DNA of 64,000 bases from Ferrovibrio sp964218355 (GCF_964218355.1 NZ_CAXPMC010000021.1:1-64000); one strand, 5' to 3'. Shown: positions 39,440-48,085, counted from the first letter of the stretch. Numbers and translations are program-made. Notes: generated from the letters alone by a model not told the origin.

Positions 39440-40387
39440 TCAACGCTTGGTGATCAAATGGCCCTTTGGGGTTCTGTCATACCCACCGCCCAGCCGGTCA
39501 GCCCAAAAGCGAACCTCGGCTTCCGAGGTCAGGTGGCGATAAAATGCCAAATAGTAATCTTCCGCGTTAGCGAGATAAAAACTAAAGCTCTGCTTGGGCA
39601 GGTTGCTGTACTGGAGAATGCCGGGAAAGGGAAAACGTCGATGCAGGCGCCACAGTCCTGTCATGGCAAGAATTGTGTACAGCATCGCGTTTCGCCGCAG
39701 GAACGCCTTGGCCTTATCACGGGCAATCTCATGCAGCCGATACTTGTGCCTGAGCATGGAGATGCGCTGATTATGCTCGTTGCGTGAATAGAGGTTGGCA
39801 ATATTCAGTTTGCCACCGCTGCGCAGGACTCTCATCATCTCCTGAGCAGCCAATTCCGGGCTTCTGGTATGCTGGATACAGCCCATCGAGAGCGCGATAT
39901 CAAAGGTGCCGGATGCAAAGGGCAGGTCGCAGGCATCGCCAACCAGGAAAGTCAGGCGGCCATCGTCGTTCCGCTGCGCCACCCGTTCGATGAAGGTGCT
40001 GTAGTCAAGGCACACCAGCGCACGTGGCTGCAGCGAAAGAATCCAGTTGATGTCTATGCCCTGAGCCGTGCCAACCAGCAGAACTTTGGTATCCTTGAAG
40101 TCCGCCGCCTGCATCCCTGTCGCCGTCAGGACCTGCGCCGCGGACGGCTCAACAACCGGAAAATCGCCCAGGATGTCGTCATACGACGTCGCGCTCTGCT
40201 GATCGAATGGCAGGCGAAGATTGGCAACTTCGCCGGTCACGACATATTCAAATGCGCTGGAGCGCAGGCGGACCCCATCCCACTGCAGCGGAATCTCCCG
40301 CCCGCTGCGTGCCCAGGTCTGCGGGCATATCAGCCACGGCAGCACCGCCTGCAGTCGCGCAGGCATTTCCTTGGGGGCAGCATCCAT
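39440..40387 (-). CDS. SAM-dependent methyltransferase, putative
   Basis: A 315-residue protein, less GC-rich than its neighbours. A glycine-rich SAM loop (VLLVGTAQGIDINWI), the acidic DYS residue and GDACDLPFASGTFDIALSMGCIQHTRSPELAAQEMMRVLRSGG are the Methyltransf_11-type motifs in the middle third. N- and C-terminal extensions (about 90 and 90 residues) are without clear homologues. It was probably gained by transfer: a 13-bp minisatellite and low GC lie directly upstream. ATG 40387 is used; ATG 40366 is also possible. Confidence 0.7.
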   Translation of the reverse strand: MDAAPKEMPARLQAVLPWLICPQTWARSGREIPLQWDGVRLRSSAFEYVVTGEVANLRLPFDQQSATSYDDILGDFPVVEPSAAQVLTATGMQAADFKDTKVLLVGTAQGIDINWILSLQPRALVCLDYSTFIERVAQRNDDGRLTFLVGDACDLPFASGTFDIALSMGCIQHTRSPELAAQEMMRVLRSGGKLNIANLYSRNEHNQRISMLRHKYRLHEIARDKAKAFLRRNAMLYTILAMTGLWRLHRRFPFPGILQYSNLPKQSFSFYLANAEDYYLAFYRHLTSEAEVRFWADRLGGGYDRTPKGHLITKR

Positions 40388-40469
40388 CTTTCCATAGTAC
40401 AATGTCTGTGAGTATCGGCAAGAGCAGCAGCCGCACTGCACGCCGCCATTGCGAGATGGTGTTGCCCCC

Positions 40470-40521
40470 GATGGCGCTGCGAGATGGCCCTGCGAGATGG
40501 CGCTGCGAGATGGCGCTGCAA
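40470..40521. repeat. 13-bp minisatellite, four copies
   Basis: Four direct copies of GATGGCGCTGCGA-type units begin at 40470, 40483, 40496 and 40509, with one-base differences (one unit has CCC instead of CGC, the last ends CAA). A degenerate unit starts at 40455. It lies between the methyltransferase start and tRNA-Glu. No coding role is apparent. Confidence 0.8.
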
Positions 40522-40692
40522 GTCGGGAGGCGGCGGTCGAACAGGCCAGACAGACAGTCCTGCCGGCACATCGGGGCAACCCGCCGGCTTGCCACACCGG
40601 ACGCCGGCAAAGGGAAAAGCCGACAAAGGGAAAACAGGAGAGTGCGGTTGCCTGCAGACCCGAAACGGGCGCGGCTATGCCGGCTTTGGCGC

Positions 40693-40768
40693 TGGCGTCC
40701 CCACGGGGATTCGAACCCCGGTTTGCGCCGTGAGAGGGCGCCGTCCTGGGCCTCTAGACGATGGGGAC
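40693..40768 (-). tRNA. tRNA-Glu (CTC)
   Basis: Reading the minus strand, GTCCCC (5' end) pairs with GGGGAC (3' end), the loop CTCTCAC carries anticodon CTC (Glu), and GGTTCGAATCC is the T-loop. The CCA end is encoded. All four arms fold. A sigma70-like promoter lies about 40 bases upstream. Confidence 0.97.
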
Positions 40769-40805
40769 CCATGCAGGCGCAGGCCCGGGCCCGCGCGAGG
40801 CGCAC

Positions 40806-40834
40806 CTGATACAGGAGCCTCCGGGGCGGCGCAA
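40806..40834 (-). promoter_or_regulatory. Promoter of tRNA-Glu
   Basis: On the minus strand, TTGCGC (40834-40829) and TATCAG (40811-40806) are separated by 17 bases, with the tRNA 5' end about 38 bases further. This is a reasonable sigma70 match at the expected distance. Confidence 0.5.
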
Positions 40835-40945
40835 GCCCTTTCGGCCAAGCCGCTGAAAATTCGCGCCGATCCCGCCCCGCCGGCCGGCCGGCACGGGCCG
40901 CCGGAACCCTCTGCGGGGGCGAAATCATTTTGTCCTACAAGACCC

Positions 40946-40973
40946 TTGCATCGGGTTTGCGGCTGGGTATAGT
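40946..40973 (+). promoter_or_regulatory. Promoter of tRNA-Gly
   Basis: TTGCAT (40946-40951) and TATAGT (40968-40973) are 16 bases apart, about 90 bases before the mature tRNA-Gly 5' end. The match to sigma70 is good. Confidence 0.55.
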
Positions 40974-41061
40974 GCGCGCCTGCAACACGGCCCCGGCCGG
41001 TTGCCCGGCTCCGGCCGGACCGGCGGCGACACCCCTTTTCGCCACCCGGTATTTCTGTTGA

Positions 41062-41136
41062 GCGGGCGTAGCTCAGGGGTAGAGCACAACCTTGCCAAGG
41101 TTGGGGTCGAGGGTTCGAATCCCTTCGCCCGCTCCA
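41062..41136 (+). tRNA. tRNA-Gly (GCC), probable island attachment site
   Basis: The sequence GCGGGCG..CGCCCGC folds into the acceptor stem; the anticodon loop CTTGCCAA gives GCC (Gly); GGTTCGAATCC is the T-loop and CCA is encoded. tRNA-Gly(GCC) is a known target for integrases of several integrative conjugative elements (for example ICEclc). Directly after the 3' end the base composition changes. A second copy of the 3' end (attR) was not seen inside the window. Confidence 0.97.
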
Positions 41137-41268
41137 AATTTCTCCTGGATATCTCTCAATTTTTGTGCCGACCTATCGAGCCTATCAAGGTTGCTTTGCT
41201 TCCCTGCTGTACTCTTCAACAGGGGGAAGCAATGGGGAAACATCGGTACGATGAAGCTCTCGGGACAG

Positions 41269-41370
41269 CTAGACCAGCATCGGATCGGCGCTGCGCATGG
41301 CGGCCATGGCACTGAAGGCCGCCAACACCACGAGGAGCAAACGGCGCTCAGTCGAGTCGGTGGAAATACT
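41269..41370 (-). pseudogene. Possible N-terminal remnant of an MFS transporter
   Basis: A minus-strand frame reads STERRLLLVVLAAFSAMAA followed by MRSADPMLV and then stops (TAG). This resembles the first helix of major-facilitator permeases that begin RRxLLLLxLAAF..ASMRxxDPLLP. The remainder of the transporter is missing. It sits 130 bases inside the island next to tRNA-Gly. The match is short; a chance hydrophobic reading is possible. Confidence 0.3.
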
Positions 41371-41432
41371 CAAGGCTCGACTCCATCCGCCGCCGGGCCG
41401 CGTGCGCAAACCCGGCAGCGAAGGTCTTGTCC

Positions 41433-42389
41433 TTAGCCTTCCAGCGCCTTCCACATCTGGACATCGCGTTCAGCGGTCCAGATCCGGGGATCGGCATACT
41501 GCGTGACTTCGTCATAGCAGCGGGTAACGTCGAACGGCATGCAGTGGTCAAAGATGACCCAATGGCCATACTTGGGACGCAGCTTGTCCATCGTTTCTTG
41601 ATAGACGACCTTCAGGTCGCGACCAGCTGCGGCGCCAGCTTTCACACTCTCGTAGACGTCAGCAATGAAGGACCGGGTACCGGCGAGACCCTTGGCCACC
41701 TCTTGCGGTGTGGTCAAGGCAGCGCCACGGCCGGGCAACAGAGCCTTCGGGCTCAGAGCGGCAAGATTATCGAGGGTCTGCGGCCAATCCTTGAAATAGG
41801 CATCGCCAGCGTAGGGTGTGGCATCAAATTCGACCAGGTCGCCGGACAGAAGCGTCTTTTCCTTCGGCAACCAGACAATCGTGTCGCCCTTGGTATGGCC
41901 GCGGCCGACCTGCAGCAGTTGCACCTCAAGCTTGCCAAGCCAGAGGGTCATCTTGCCGGTGAAAGTCAAGGTCGGCCAGGTCAGGCCTTCCGGCACAGTC
42001 TCGACGTTCTGGAAGAGACGCGGGAAACGACCGATTTCGCTCGCCTTGTCCTGCTCACCACGCTCCACGATGAGGTCGTAGGTATCCTGGCTGGCAATGA
42101 TATGGTCCGGCTTGTAGGCGCTCGCGCCAAGCACGCGGACGGCGTGATAGTGCGTCAGCACGACATACTTGATGGTCTTGTCCGTCACTTCGCGGATGCG
42201 GCGAATGACATCGGCAGCCATCGCAGGCGTTGCCTGGGTATCGGCAACCAGCACCGCGTCGTCGCCGATGATGATGCCGGTATTCGGGTCGCCTTCAGCC
42301 GTGTAGGCCCAGGCGTGCTCGGAAATCTGGCTGAAGGTAACTTTCTTCTCTTCCAGATCTGCCTGTGAGGCGAATTTCTTGGTTGTCAT
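41433..42389 (-). CDS. Metallo-beta-lactamase-fold hydrolase with altered metal motif
   Basis: A 318-residue MBL-fold protein. The usual HxHxDH zinc motif is THYHAVR: His80 and His82 are kept but the Asp and His ligands of the second metal are replaced by Val84 and Arg85. The downstream His165 (GRGHTKGD), Asp184 (LLSGDLVE) and a late His in FDHCMPFD are kept, so one metal site appears intact. Such proteins occur near aromatic catabolism genes and may act on thioesters or glutathione/quinone adducts, which is inference. Start ATG has a GGAAGG site. It follows the MarR gene by 50 bases. Confidence 0.8.
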   Translation of the reverse strand: MTTKKFASQADLEEKKVTFSQISEHAWAYTAEGDPNTGIIIGDDAVLVADTQATPAMAADVIRRIREVTDKTIKYVVLTHYHAVRVLGASAYKPDHIIASQDTYDLIVERGEQDKASEIGRFPRLFQNVETVPEGLTWPTLTFTGKMTLWLGKLEVQLLQVGRGHTKGDTIVWLPKEKTLLSGDLVEFDATPYAGDAYFKDWPQTLDNLAALSPKALLPGRGAALTTPQEVAKGLAGTRSFIADVYESVKAGAAAGRDLKVVYQETMDKLRPKYGHWVIFDHCMPFDVTRCYDEVTQYADPRIWTAERDVQMWKALEG

Positions 42390-42439
42390 GGGGGTGCCTT
42401 CCTTACTGAATTAGCGACGGGTGACGTTTTCGACTGCAG

Positions 42440-42901
42440 CTATTCGCCAGACTCAATGCGTTGAGCACAAGCGGAGAGCTTTTCCAGGATGCTGTAGAGT
42501 TGCGTGCGTTCATCCGAACTCAGGAAAGCCGTCAGCGCGTCCTGCATTTCGAAGGCTAGCGGCACAATCTTGCTGTAAACATCCTGGCCTTGCGGAGACA
42601 GTTTCAGGATGAAGGCCCGCTGATCCTTCGGGCCCAGCGTCCGCTCAAGGAACTGCCTTTCAGTCAGGCTGATTGACGCGCGGCTGACACGGACTCTGTC
42701 CATGCGCGTACGCTCGATGACGTTCTGCGTCGTTATCGGGCCGCTCTCAGCAACGACAGCCAGAACTCGCCATTCCGGGATTGTTATGCCGAACCGCTCT
42801 TCATAGCGATTGGCAAACAGCCTGGAGACGATTTCGGCCGTTACCGAAATTCGGTAGGGGAGGAAATTATCGAGTTCGAGTGTGGTGCTATTCTGCTGCA
42901 T
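42440..42901 (-). CDS. MarR family transcriptional regulator
   Basis: A 153-residue winged-helix repressor: helices around FLPYRISVTAEIVSRLFANRYEERFGITIPEWRVLAVVAE precede the recognition helix TTQNVIERTRMDRVRVSRAS and wing ERTLGPKDQRAFILKLSPQGQ. I started at ATG 42901; longer in-frame reading upstream lacks MarR similarity. It lies between the MBL gene and the EthD gene in the same direction and may control the catabolic operons, including hmgA, whose palindrome is MarR-like. Confidence 0.88.
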   Translation of the reverse strand: MQQNSTTLELDNFLPYRISVTAEIVSRLFANRYEERFGITIPEWRVLAVVAESGPITTQNVIERTRMDRVRVSRASISLTERQFLERTLGPKDQRAFILKLSPQGQDVYSKIVPLAFEMQDALTAFLSSDERTQLYSILEKLSACAQRIESGE

Positions 42902-43091
42902 CGAAGCCGTGTCGGTTTGTGGATTCAGCCATGCGTCCCGTCGCTTTTGACAACTATTTTTCAGTGTGGGCGCCACGCTTCTTCTACCTAAAGGGTGCGA
43001 ATTTCGCAAACGCGCATTGCTCTGCGCGATGAGCATTCCCGCATGCGCATCTCTACCGCTGAAAACGACTGTTGCGGGTGTCATCGGCCAT

Positions 43092-43757
43092 TCATCCATT
43101 CATGATCGGTAGTGGGTCGATGAGCCATGCAGTGCCTCGCGTCAGACACTGTGACGCAGCCTTCTGCCATTCGGATGTCGGGCCAAAGACCCCAGCAAGA
43201 GACCTTTCTGGCTCAAACCAAAGCGTCGCAAATGCGTGAGGTTCTTCCTTCTCGTAGGCCAGCACGTCTCGGTGCGCAGCGCCAAGGACCGGGTCCACTG
43301 AAACCTCTAGTGGTTTGGCAGTCGCGAGAACGTCGAACAGGTCCATGATGTCTCTGCCATCGGCAAGACGAGCAGCAACCATTACCTTGGTGTTCCCGGG
43401 CCGGATCTGCTGAGCGCCTGCGGGAACCTGGCACAGCGTAATGGCACTCATGAATCTGGGCTCGTCCTCCGGCAGCAGGCGCCGGACAGATTCACTTTTT
43501 CCGGCCTCCGCCATGGCCTGCTCGCTCTCGAACTCAAGCTCGACAATGCCATCGGCTTTGTATGGCTCGTGGTTGCCAGGCGCGATCCATACTACACCTT
43601 CCACTCTGTTCTGCGTATAGCGGGCTATTCTAGGCATACTGGTGGCAATGGCTGCATGGGGGCCTGCCCAATGTTTGCGGAACGCCTCCACAGTCAGATC
43701 GGGCCGCCGGACCAGCAGACTCGTACGCTTGCCCTTGCTGCGGATTTCATCCGACAT
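43092..43757 (-). CDS. EthD domain protein (two half-repeats)
   Basis: A 221-residue protein of the dimeric alpha/beta-barrel EthD group. The N-terminal half has KRTSLLVRRPDLTVEAFRKHWAGPHAAI, the EthD signature, and the C-terminal half has a less clear second barrel (NTKVMVAARLADGRDIMDLFDV). EthD proteins occur in oxygenase operons; some act as accessory or small catabolic enzymes such as lactone isomerases. GGAGG precedes the ATG at 43757, which overlaps the SDR stop by one base. It is last in the large leftward operon. Confidence 0.75.
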   Translation of the reverse strand: MSDEIRSKGKRTSLLVRRPDLTVEAFRKHWAGPHAAIATSMPRIARYTQNRVEGVVWIAPGNHEPYKADGIVELEFESEQAMAEAGKSESVRRLLPEDEPRFMSAITLCQVPAGAQQIRPGNTKVMVAARLADGRDIMDLFDVLATAKPLEVSVDPVLGAAHRDVLAYEKEEPHAFATLWFEPERSLAGVFGPTSEWQKAASQCLTRGTAWLIDPLPIMNG

Positions 43758-44506
43758 CAGCGACCACCTCCGACATCGACCAGCGCGCCATTCACATAGG
43801 ACGCCTTGTCGCTCAGAAGCCATACGACGGCCTGGGCGACCTCATCGGGCGAGCCAGCACGGCCCAATGGAATGGCGGATGCCGATCGGGCAACGCGGTC
43901 CGGGTCGCCAGCGGCGATATGGATTTCCGTCTCAATCAGACCAGGACGCACTGCATTCACGCGGATACCGTCGGGCCCCAGCTCCTTGGAAAGACCAAGG
44001 GTCATGGCGTCAATGGCAGCCTTGGAACCAGCGTAGTCCACATATTCATTCGGTGAACCCATGCGAGCTGCTACCGAGGAAACGTTGACGATGACGCCGC
44101 CCTTGCCGCCTTGGGACACTCCCATCCGGCGCGCGGCTTCGCGGACGCAGATATAGGCGCCGATAGTATTCACCGAGAAGATGCGGGTCATGCGTTCGGC
44201 CGTCATGTCGACCAGGTTCGACCGCGGCAGGTTGATACCGGCATTACCGACATATCCTGTGAGCGCGCCGAGCTTGTTGGTGACCTCATCGAACATGGCG
44301 ATGACGTCCGTTTCCTTGGAAACGTCGGCTTTGACGGCGATAGCCTCACCGCCACCTGCCTTAATTTTTGCCACAACCTCGTCGGCGGCCTTGGAGTCAG
44401 ACGTGTAGTTCACGCCCACCGCCCAGCCTTCCGAACTCGCCATAAGCGCGATGCTTCGGCCGATGCCGCGACTACCGCCAGTAACGAGAACTACCTTCTT
44501 GGTCAT
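43757..44506 (-). CDS. SDR family oxidoreductase
   Basis: A 249-residue short-chain dehydrogenase/reductase of the classical type. TGGSRGIG is the nucleotide loop, GNAGIN the NAG motif, SS with YVDYAGSKAA the catalytic Ser and Tyr-x3-Lys. Alanine/asparagine and acidic residues in the loop do not decide between NAD and NADP. It resembles 3-oxoacyl-ACP reductase-like (FabG) SDRs. ATG 44506 has a GGAG site; TTG 44518 was not used. Its stop overlaps the EthD start. Confidence 0.9.
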   Translation of the reverse strand: MTKKVVLVTGGSRGIGRSIALMASSEGWAVGVNYTSDSKAADEVVAKIKAGGGEAIAVKADVSKETDVIAMFDEVTNKLGALTGYVGNAGINLPRSNLVDMTAERMTRIFSVNTIGAYICVREAARRMGVSQGGKGGVIVNVSSVAARMGSPNEYVDYAGSKAAIDAMTLGLSKELGPDGIRVNAVRPGLIETEIHIAAGDPDRVARSASAIPLGRAGSPDEVAQAVVWLLSDKASYVNGALVDVGGGR

Positions 44507-44532
44507 TCTGGTCTCCAAATCCGGCTGTCGGG

Positions 44533-45336
44533 TCAGACAATAAGGTAGCCGCCGTCCACAGGGAGCATGACACCGGTGACGTAGGACGAGAGCTGGGATG
44601 CCAGGAACAGGATCGGGCCAATCAGCTCACCAGCATCACCGAACCGCTTCATCGGGATGTGGTCCATGTACTGGCGAACTGCCTCTGGCTTGTTCCGTGT
44701 CGGTGCAGTCATGGGCGTAATCATCAGGCCGGGCGCAACACCATTCACGCGGATGCCGAGCGGCGCCAGTTCGGCCGCCATAGTCTTGGTCATCATCAGG
44801 ACTGCACCCTTCGATGCCCCATAGCCAATGCCGCCAGTCGTAGCGGCAAAGCTGGCAATGGAACCGATATTGATTATGCGGCCCTTGGTTGCCGTGAGCT
44901 GGGACAGGAAAGCCTTCACGAGGTGAGCCGAGCCGAGTGTATTGACGGTAAACTGGTCATGGACCGAGGCGATGAAGCCGTCTTCCTCGACGCCCACCCG
45001 GCGCACAATGCCTGCATTGTTCACCAGGACAGATGCGTAACCGAGGTCGCGCTGCACGTCGCCAGCAAGCTTCTGGCACGCCGCCAAGTCTGCGACATCG
45101 AGATGATAGGCCGCTGCCTGTCCACCGTTGGCCTTGATAGCATCCACTGTTCCGGCGAGCTTGTCGGCATCGCGGTCAACCACGGCAATCTTTGCGCCAC
45201 ACTGGGCCAGGCCAATTGCAATCGCGGCGCCATTGCCCTGGGCTGCACCAGTGACAATGGCGATATCGCCTTTCAGCAGGTCGGGAAACCGGCTCAGGTC
45301 AAAATGCTGGGACGCGGTCGTTTCTGCGGAATTCAT
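44533..45336 (-). CDS. SDR family oxidoreductase (paralogue of 53694-54509)
   Basis: A 267-residue SDR with the cofactor loop TGAAQGNGAAIA, Asp in DRDADKL (NAD-type), NNAGI, and the catalytic Tyr/Lys in GYGASKGAV. It shares long identical stretches of motif order with the SDR at 53694-54509, e.g. GAAQGNGAAIA and LPVDGG. It probably oxidises a ring hydroxyl or reduces a ketone of the substrate. It follows mhaB by 34 bases. Confidence 0.9.
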   Translation of the reverse strand: MNSAETTASQHFDLSRFPDLLKGDIAIVTGAAQGNGAAIAIGLAQCGAKIAVVDRDADKLAGTVDAIKANGGQAAAYHLDVADLAACQKLAGDVQRDLGYASVLVNNAGIVRRVGVEEDGFIASVHDQFTVNTLGSAHLVKAFLSQLTATKGRIINIGSIASFAATTGGIGYGASKGAVLMMTKTMAAELAPLGIRVNGVAPGLMITPMTAPTRNKPEAVRQYMDHIPMKRFGDAGELIGPILFLASQLSSYVTGVMLPVDGGYLIV

Positions 45337-45370
45337 CAGAGACTGGCCTCAATTAAAATAATTACGCGGT

Positions 45371-45598
45371 CTAGTGGGCGGTCGTCGCGGCATTGGGAGC
45401 GACACCCTTCCTGGCCGCCTCCAGAGCCTCGGACAGCACGGAAATGTCACCGACGTGGTTCGCGAGCAGGAGAATAAGCTTGGAGTTCACCAGTCGGCTC
45501 TGCTCAGGACTGAGATCGCGATGGGCATCGACCAGCATCTGGTAGAAGTCATCGGGACGGTCGATGTTCGGTTGGGTCTTCAGGGCGGTAGCGCTCAT
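45371..45598 (-). CDS. DUF2783 protein, probable small partner of the FAD hydroxylase (MhaB-like)
   Basis: A 75-residue protein: MSATALKTQPNIDRP, then DDFYQMLVDAHRDLSPEQSR, ending NSKLILLLANHVGDISVLSEALEAAR. The pattern is that of DUF2783. In the P. putida homogentisate route a small coupling protein (MhaB) is required with the flavoprotein MhaA; a DUF2783 gene seven bases after a MhaA-like flavoprotein fits this pair. The equivalence rests on size, position and family only. Start ATG 45598 has an AGGA site. Confidence 0.72.
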   Translation of the reverse strand: MSATALKTQPNIDRPDDFYQMLVDAHRDLSPEQSRLVNSKLILLLANHVGDISVLSEALEAARKGVAPNAATTAH

Positions 45599-45605
45599 GG
45601 TGTCC

Positions 45606-47294
45606 TCACGCGTTGCAGGTTGCGCGCAGCAGGGCAGCACGGACCGCCTTGGCATCGAACTTACGGAAGCGGGCACAGACATGCTGGTCCGGGCGCATCA
45701 GATAGGTCGTGCCTGCTTTGCCGTCATAGCGCTTGGCGGCATGACCATCGATATCGGTTACAACCCGATACCCCTTGGGCACGTCCTGCTTCAGGCCGCC
45801 CTTCGGCGCGACGACCAGGACCGACAGCGGCCCGACAGTCTGAGCGAACTCCGCCAGTTCCTCGGACTTTGGTACCCGCACATCGCTCTTTTCATCGGCA
45901 AAGATGACGAGGCTGAAGCTGTCACCCAGCATATCGAGCAGCCAGCCGTCGCGTCCACCTTCCTCGACAGGGGCGTCTGCCGCTACCGCACCCGGAGCAA
46001 GAATGCCGCCGAAAGCATCGATGTCAGCAGTGTTGAGCGCAGAGGTAGCAAGTACAGCCGGGACCGAAAGGCGACCGCTATTCACGTGGCGCTGGGCGAA
46101 CGGGAAGTCGCGCGCCAGCTCCAAGGTAGCGTTGCGGAAGTCCATGCTCGCCTGGTTCTTCGGCGTGATGAAGTCAGTACTGCGGGTCGAGTTCAGGATG
46201 TTCTCGTCCGCGGCATAGACGCGTTCATCATCATAGGTGTCGAGCAGGCTATCCGGCGCCTTGCCGTCCAGGACGTAGCGCAGCTTCCAGGCGATGTTCT
46301 CGGCATCCTGTACGCCGCTATTGGCGCCTCGGGCACCAAACGGTGACACGCCATGGGCGGCATCGCCTGCGAAGATGACCCGGCCATGCCGGAACTTGTC
46401 CATGCGCATGCAGACAAAGGTGTAGACGCTGACCCATTCCAGGGTGAACTCGGCATCCTGCCCGAGCAGCGCCTTGACACGCGGTATCACCTTTTCGGGC
46501 TCGCGCTCCGCCACGGGGTCGGCATCCCAGCCGAGCTGGAAGTCGATGCGCCAGACATCATCGGGCTGCTTGTGCAGCAGGACCGACTGACCGGGATGGA
46601 ACGGCGGGTCGAACCAGAACCAGCGCTCCGGCGGGAACTCGGCAGGCATCTTGATGTCTGCAATCAGGAAACGGTCCTTGAAGATGTTGCCCTTGCTCTC
46701 CAGACCCATCAGCTGCCGGGTGGTACTGCGCCCGCCATCGCAGGCGACAATCCACTTGGCGCGCGTCTTGTACTCGCCGTCCGGTGTTTCGACGGTCAGC
46801 ACAACGCTGTCCTTGACCTCTTCCAGGCCAACAAGGCGGTTCTTCCAGCGGATTTCCAGGTTCGGCAGGTCTTTGGCCCGGTCGAGCAGGTAGGCTTCGC
46901 AGTAGTACTGCTGGAGATTGACGAAGGCCGGGCGGCGGTAAGCAGTATCCGGCAGCAGGTCGAATTCGTAGACCGGATTGTCCTGGAAGAAGACCTTGCC
47001 GGTCTTCCAGATGACGCCCTTGTCGACCATCGGTTGGCCGCAGCCTAGACGGTCGAAGATCTCCAGGGTTCGCTTGGAAAAGCAGATGGCCCGCGAACCG
47101 TTCGAGAGCGTGTTGTCGTCATCGAGCACCACGACTTTCACGCCGCTCTGCGCCAGGTCGATGGACGTTGCCAAGCCGACGGGACCGGCGCCGATGACGA
47201 TGACGGGATGGTCAGCCTGAGCGCCGCCCTGTTCTGGGCAGGGCTTGTACTCGTAGCTGCGCGATTTGATGTCGGCTTCGGCGCTGGCGTTCAT
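45606..47294 (-). CDS. FAD-dependent aromatic hydroxylase (MhaA/MhpA-like)
   Basis: A 562-residue class A flavoprotein monooxygenase. The FAD motif GAGPVG is at residues 35-40, GDAAHGVSPFGARGANSG is the second FAD motif near 320, and a C-terminal thioredoxin-like domain is present. Relatives hydroxylate phenolic acids such as 3-hydroxyphenylacetate (MhaA, giving homogentisate), 3-hydroxyphenylpropionate (MhpA) or phenol. With hmgA nearby and a DUF2783 partner beside it, 3-hydroxyphenylacetate 6-hydroxylase is the best guess. AGGA site precedes ATG 47294. Confidence 0.85.
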   Translation of the reverse strand: MNASAEADIKSRSYEYKPCPEQGGAQADHPVIVIGAGPVGLATSIDLAQSGVKVVVLDDDNTLSNGSRAICFSKRTLEIFDRLGCGQPMVDKGVIWKTGKVFFQDNPVYEFDLLPDTAYRRPAFVNLQQYYCEAYLLDRAKDLPNLEIRWKNRLVGLEEVKDSVVLTVETPDGEYKTRAKWIVACDGGRSTTRQLMGLESKGNIFKDRFLIADIKMPAEFPPERWFWFDPPFHPGQSVLLHKQPDDVWRIDFQLGWDADPVAEREPEKVIPRVKALLGQDAEFTLEWVSVYTFVCMRMDKFRHGRVIFAGDAAHGVSPFGARGANSGVQDAENIAWKLRYVLDGKAPDSLLDTYDDERVYAADENILNSTRSTDFITPKNQASMDFRNATLELARDFPFAQRHVNSGRLSVPAVLATSALNTADIDAFGGILAPGAVAADAPVEEGGRDGWLLDMLGDSFSLVIFADEKSDVRVPKSEELAEFAQTVGPLSVLVVAPKGGLKQDVPKGYRVVTDIDGHAAKRYDGKAGTTYLMRPDQHVCARFRKFDAKAVRAALLRATCNA

Positions 47295-47344
47295 GCTGGT
47301 CCTACTGCTCCATCTCTACGAGACCTGTCCGCTGACGGACCGGC

Positions 47345-48085
47345 TCAAACTGCCTGGGCAACCGGCGGGCGATTTCCGCCAAGGAAGGCTTCAGCCACCG
47401 CTGGATTGCGAAGAAGCTGCTGTCCAGTACCTTCAAGCTCGAACTTGCCCAGCGACATCACGCAGGCCCGGTCGGCAATTCGCAGGGCGGCGCGGGCATT
47501 CTGCTCAACCAGCAGGATTCCGATGCCAAGCTCGTTTCGCATGTGCTTGATGAGGCGGAAAATCTCGGCCACCACCAGTGGTGCCAGGCCCATTGACGGC
47601 TCATCGAGCATCAGGAGGCGGGGTTTCGAAATCAGAGCACGGCAGATGGCGAGCATTTGCTGTTCGCCACCCGACATCGTTCCTGCGAGCTGGTTCCGAC
47701 GCTCCACCAGTCGGGGGAACATCTTATAAATCGGGTCCAGGCCAGCCTCGAATTCGGACCGCCCAAGGCCATAAGCGCCCAGTCTCAGGTTGTCCTCGAC
47801 CGAGAGCTCGGCAAAGACGCGGCGGCCTTCTGGCACGTGACGCAGACCGAGACGGGCAATCTTGGAGGCCCGCATGCCCTTCAGGTCCTTCTTGTCGAAC
47901 GAAATATTGCCGCTTCGAACGGGAAGGATGCCCGAGATAGTATTGAGCAGCGTCGACTTACCTGCACCGTTGGCGCCAACGAGAGCAACGATTTCGCCAG
48001 AATTCACCGTCAGATTCAGGTTCTTCAGGACTGTAATCTGGCCGTAGCCCGCGACGAGGCCCTGGAATTTGAGCAGCTCGGTCAT
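47345..48085 (-). CDS. livF: ABC transporter ATP-binding protein (LivF type)
   Basis: A 246-residue ATPase of a branched-chain-amino-acid-type (HAAT) importer. Walker A is GANGAGKST, the signature MSGGEQQM and Walker B LLMLDEPS are present; LIVEQNARAAL is represented by LVEQNARAALRIADRACV. It pairs with LivG on the LivHM channel. ATG 48085 overlaps the livG stop (ATGA). Substrates of such importers include aromatic acids; the operon context points to the ring substrate of this island. Confidence 0.92.
   Translation of the reverse strand: MTELLKFQGLVAGYGQITVLKNLNLTVNSGEIVALVGANGAGKSTLLNTISGILPVRSGNISFDKKDLKGMRASKIARLGLRHVPEGRRVFAELSVEDNLRLGAYGLGRSEFEAGLDPIYKMFPRLVERRNQLAGTMSGGEQQMLAICRALISKPRLLMLDEPSMGLAPLVVAEIFRLIKHMRNELGIGILLVEQNARAALRIADRACVMSLGKFELEGTGQQLLRNPAVAEAFLGGNRPPVAQAV

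Noticed and set aside
40981..41061. Small frames overlapping tRNA-Gly (reading GEGIRTLDPNLGK)
   Set aside because: They are translations of the tRNA gene.
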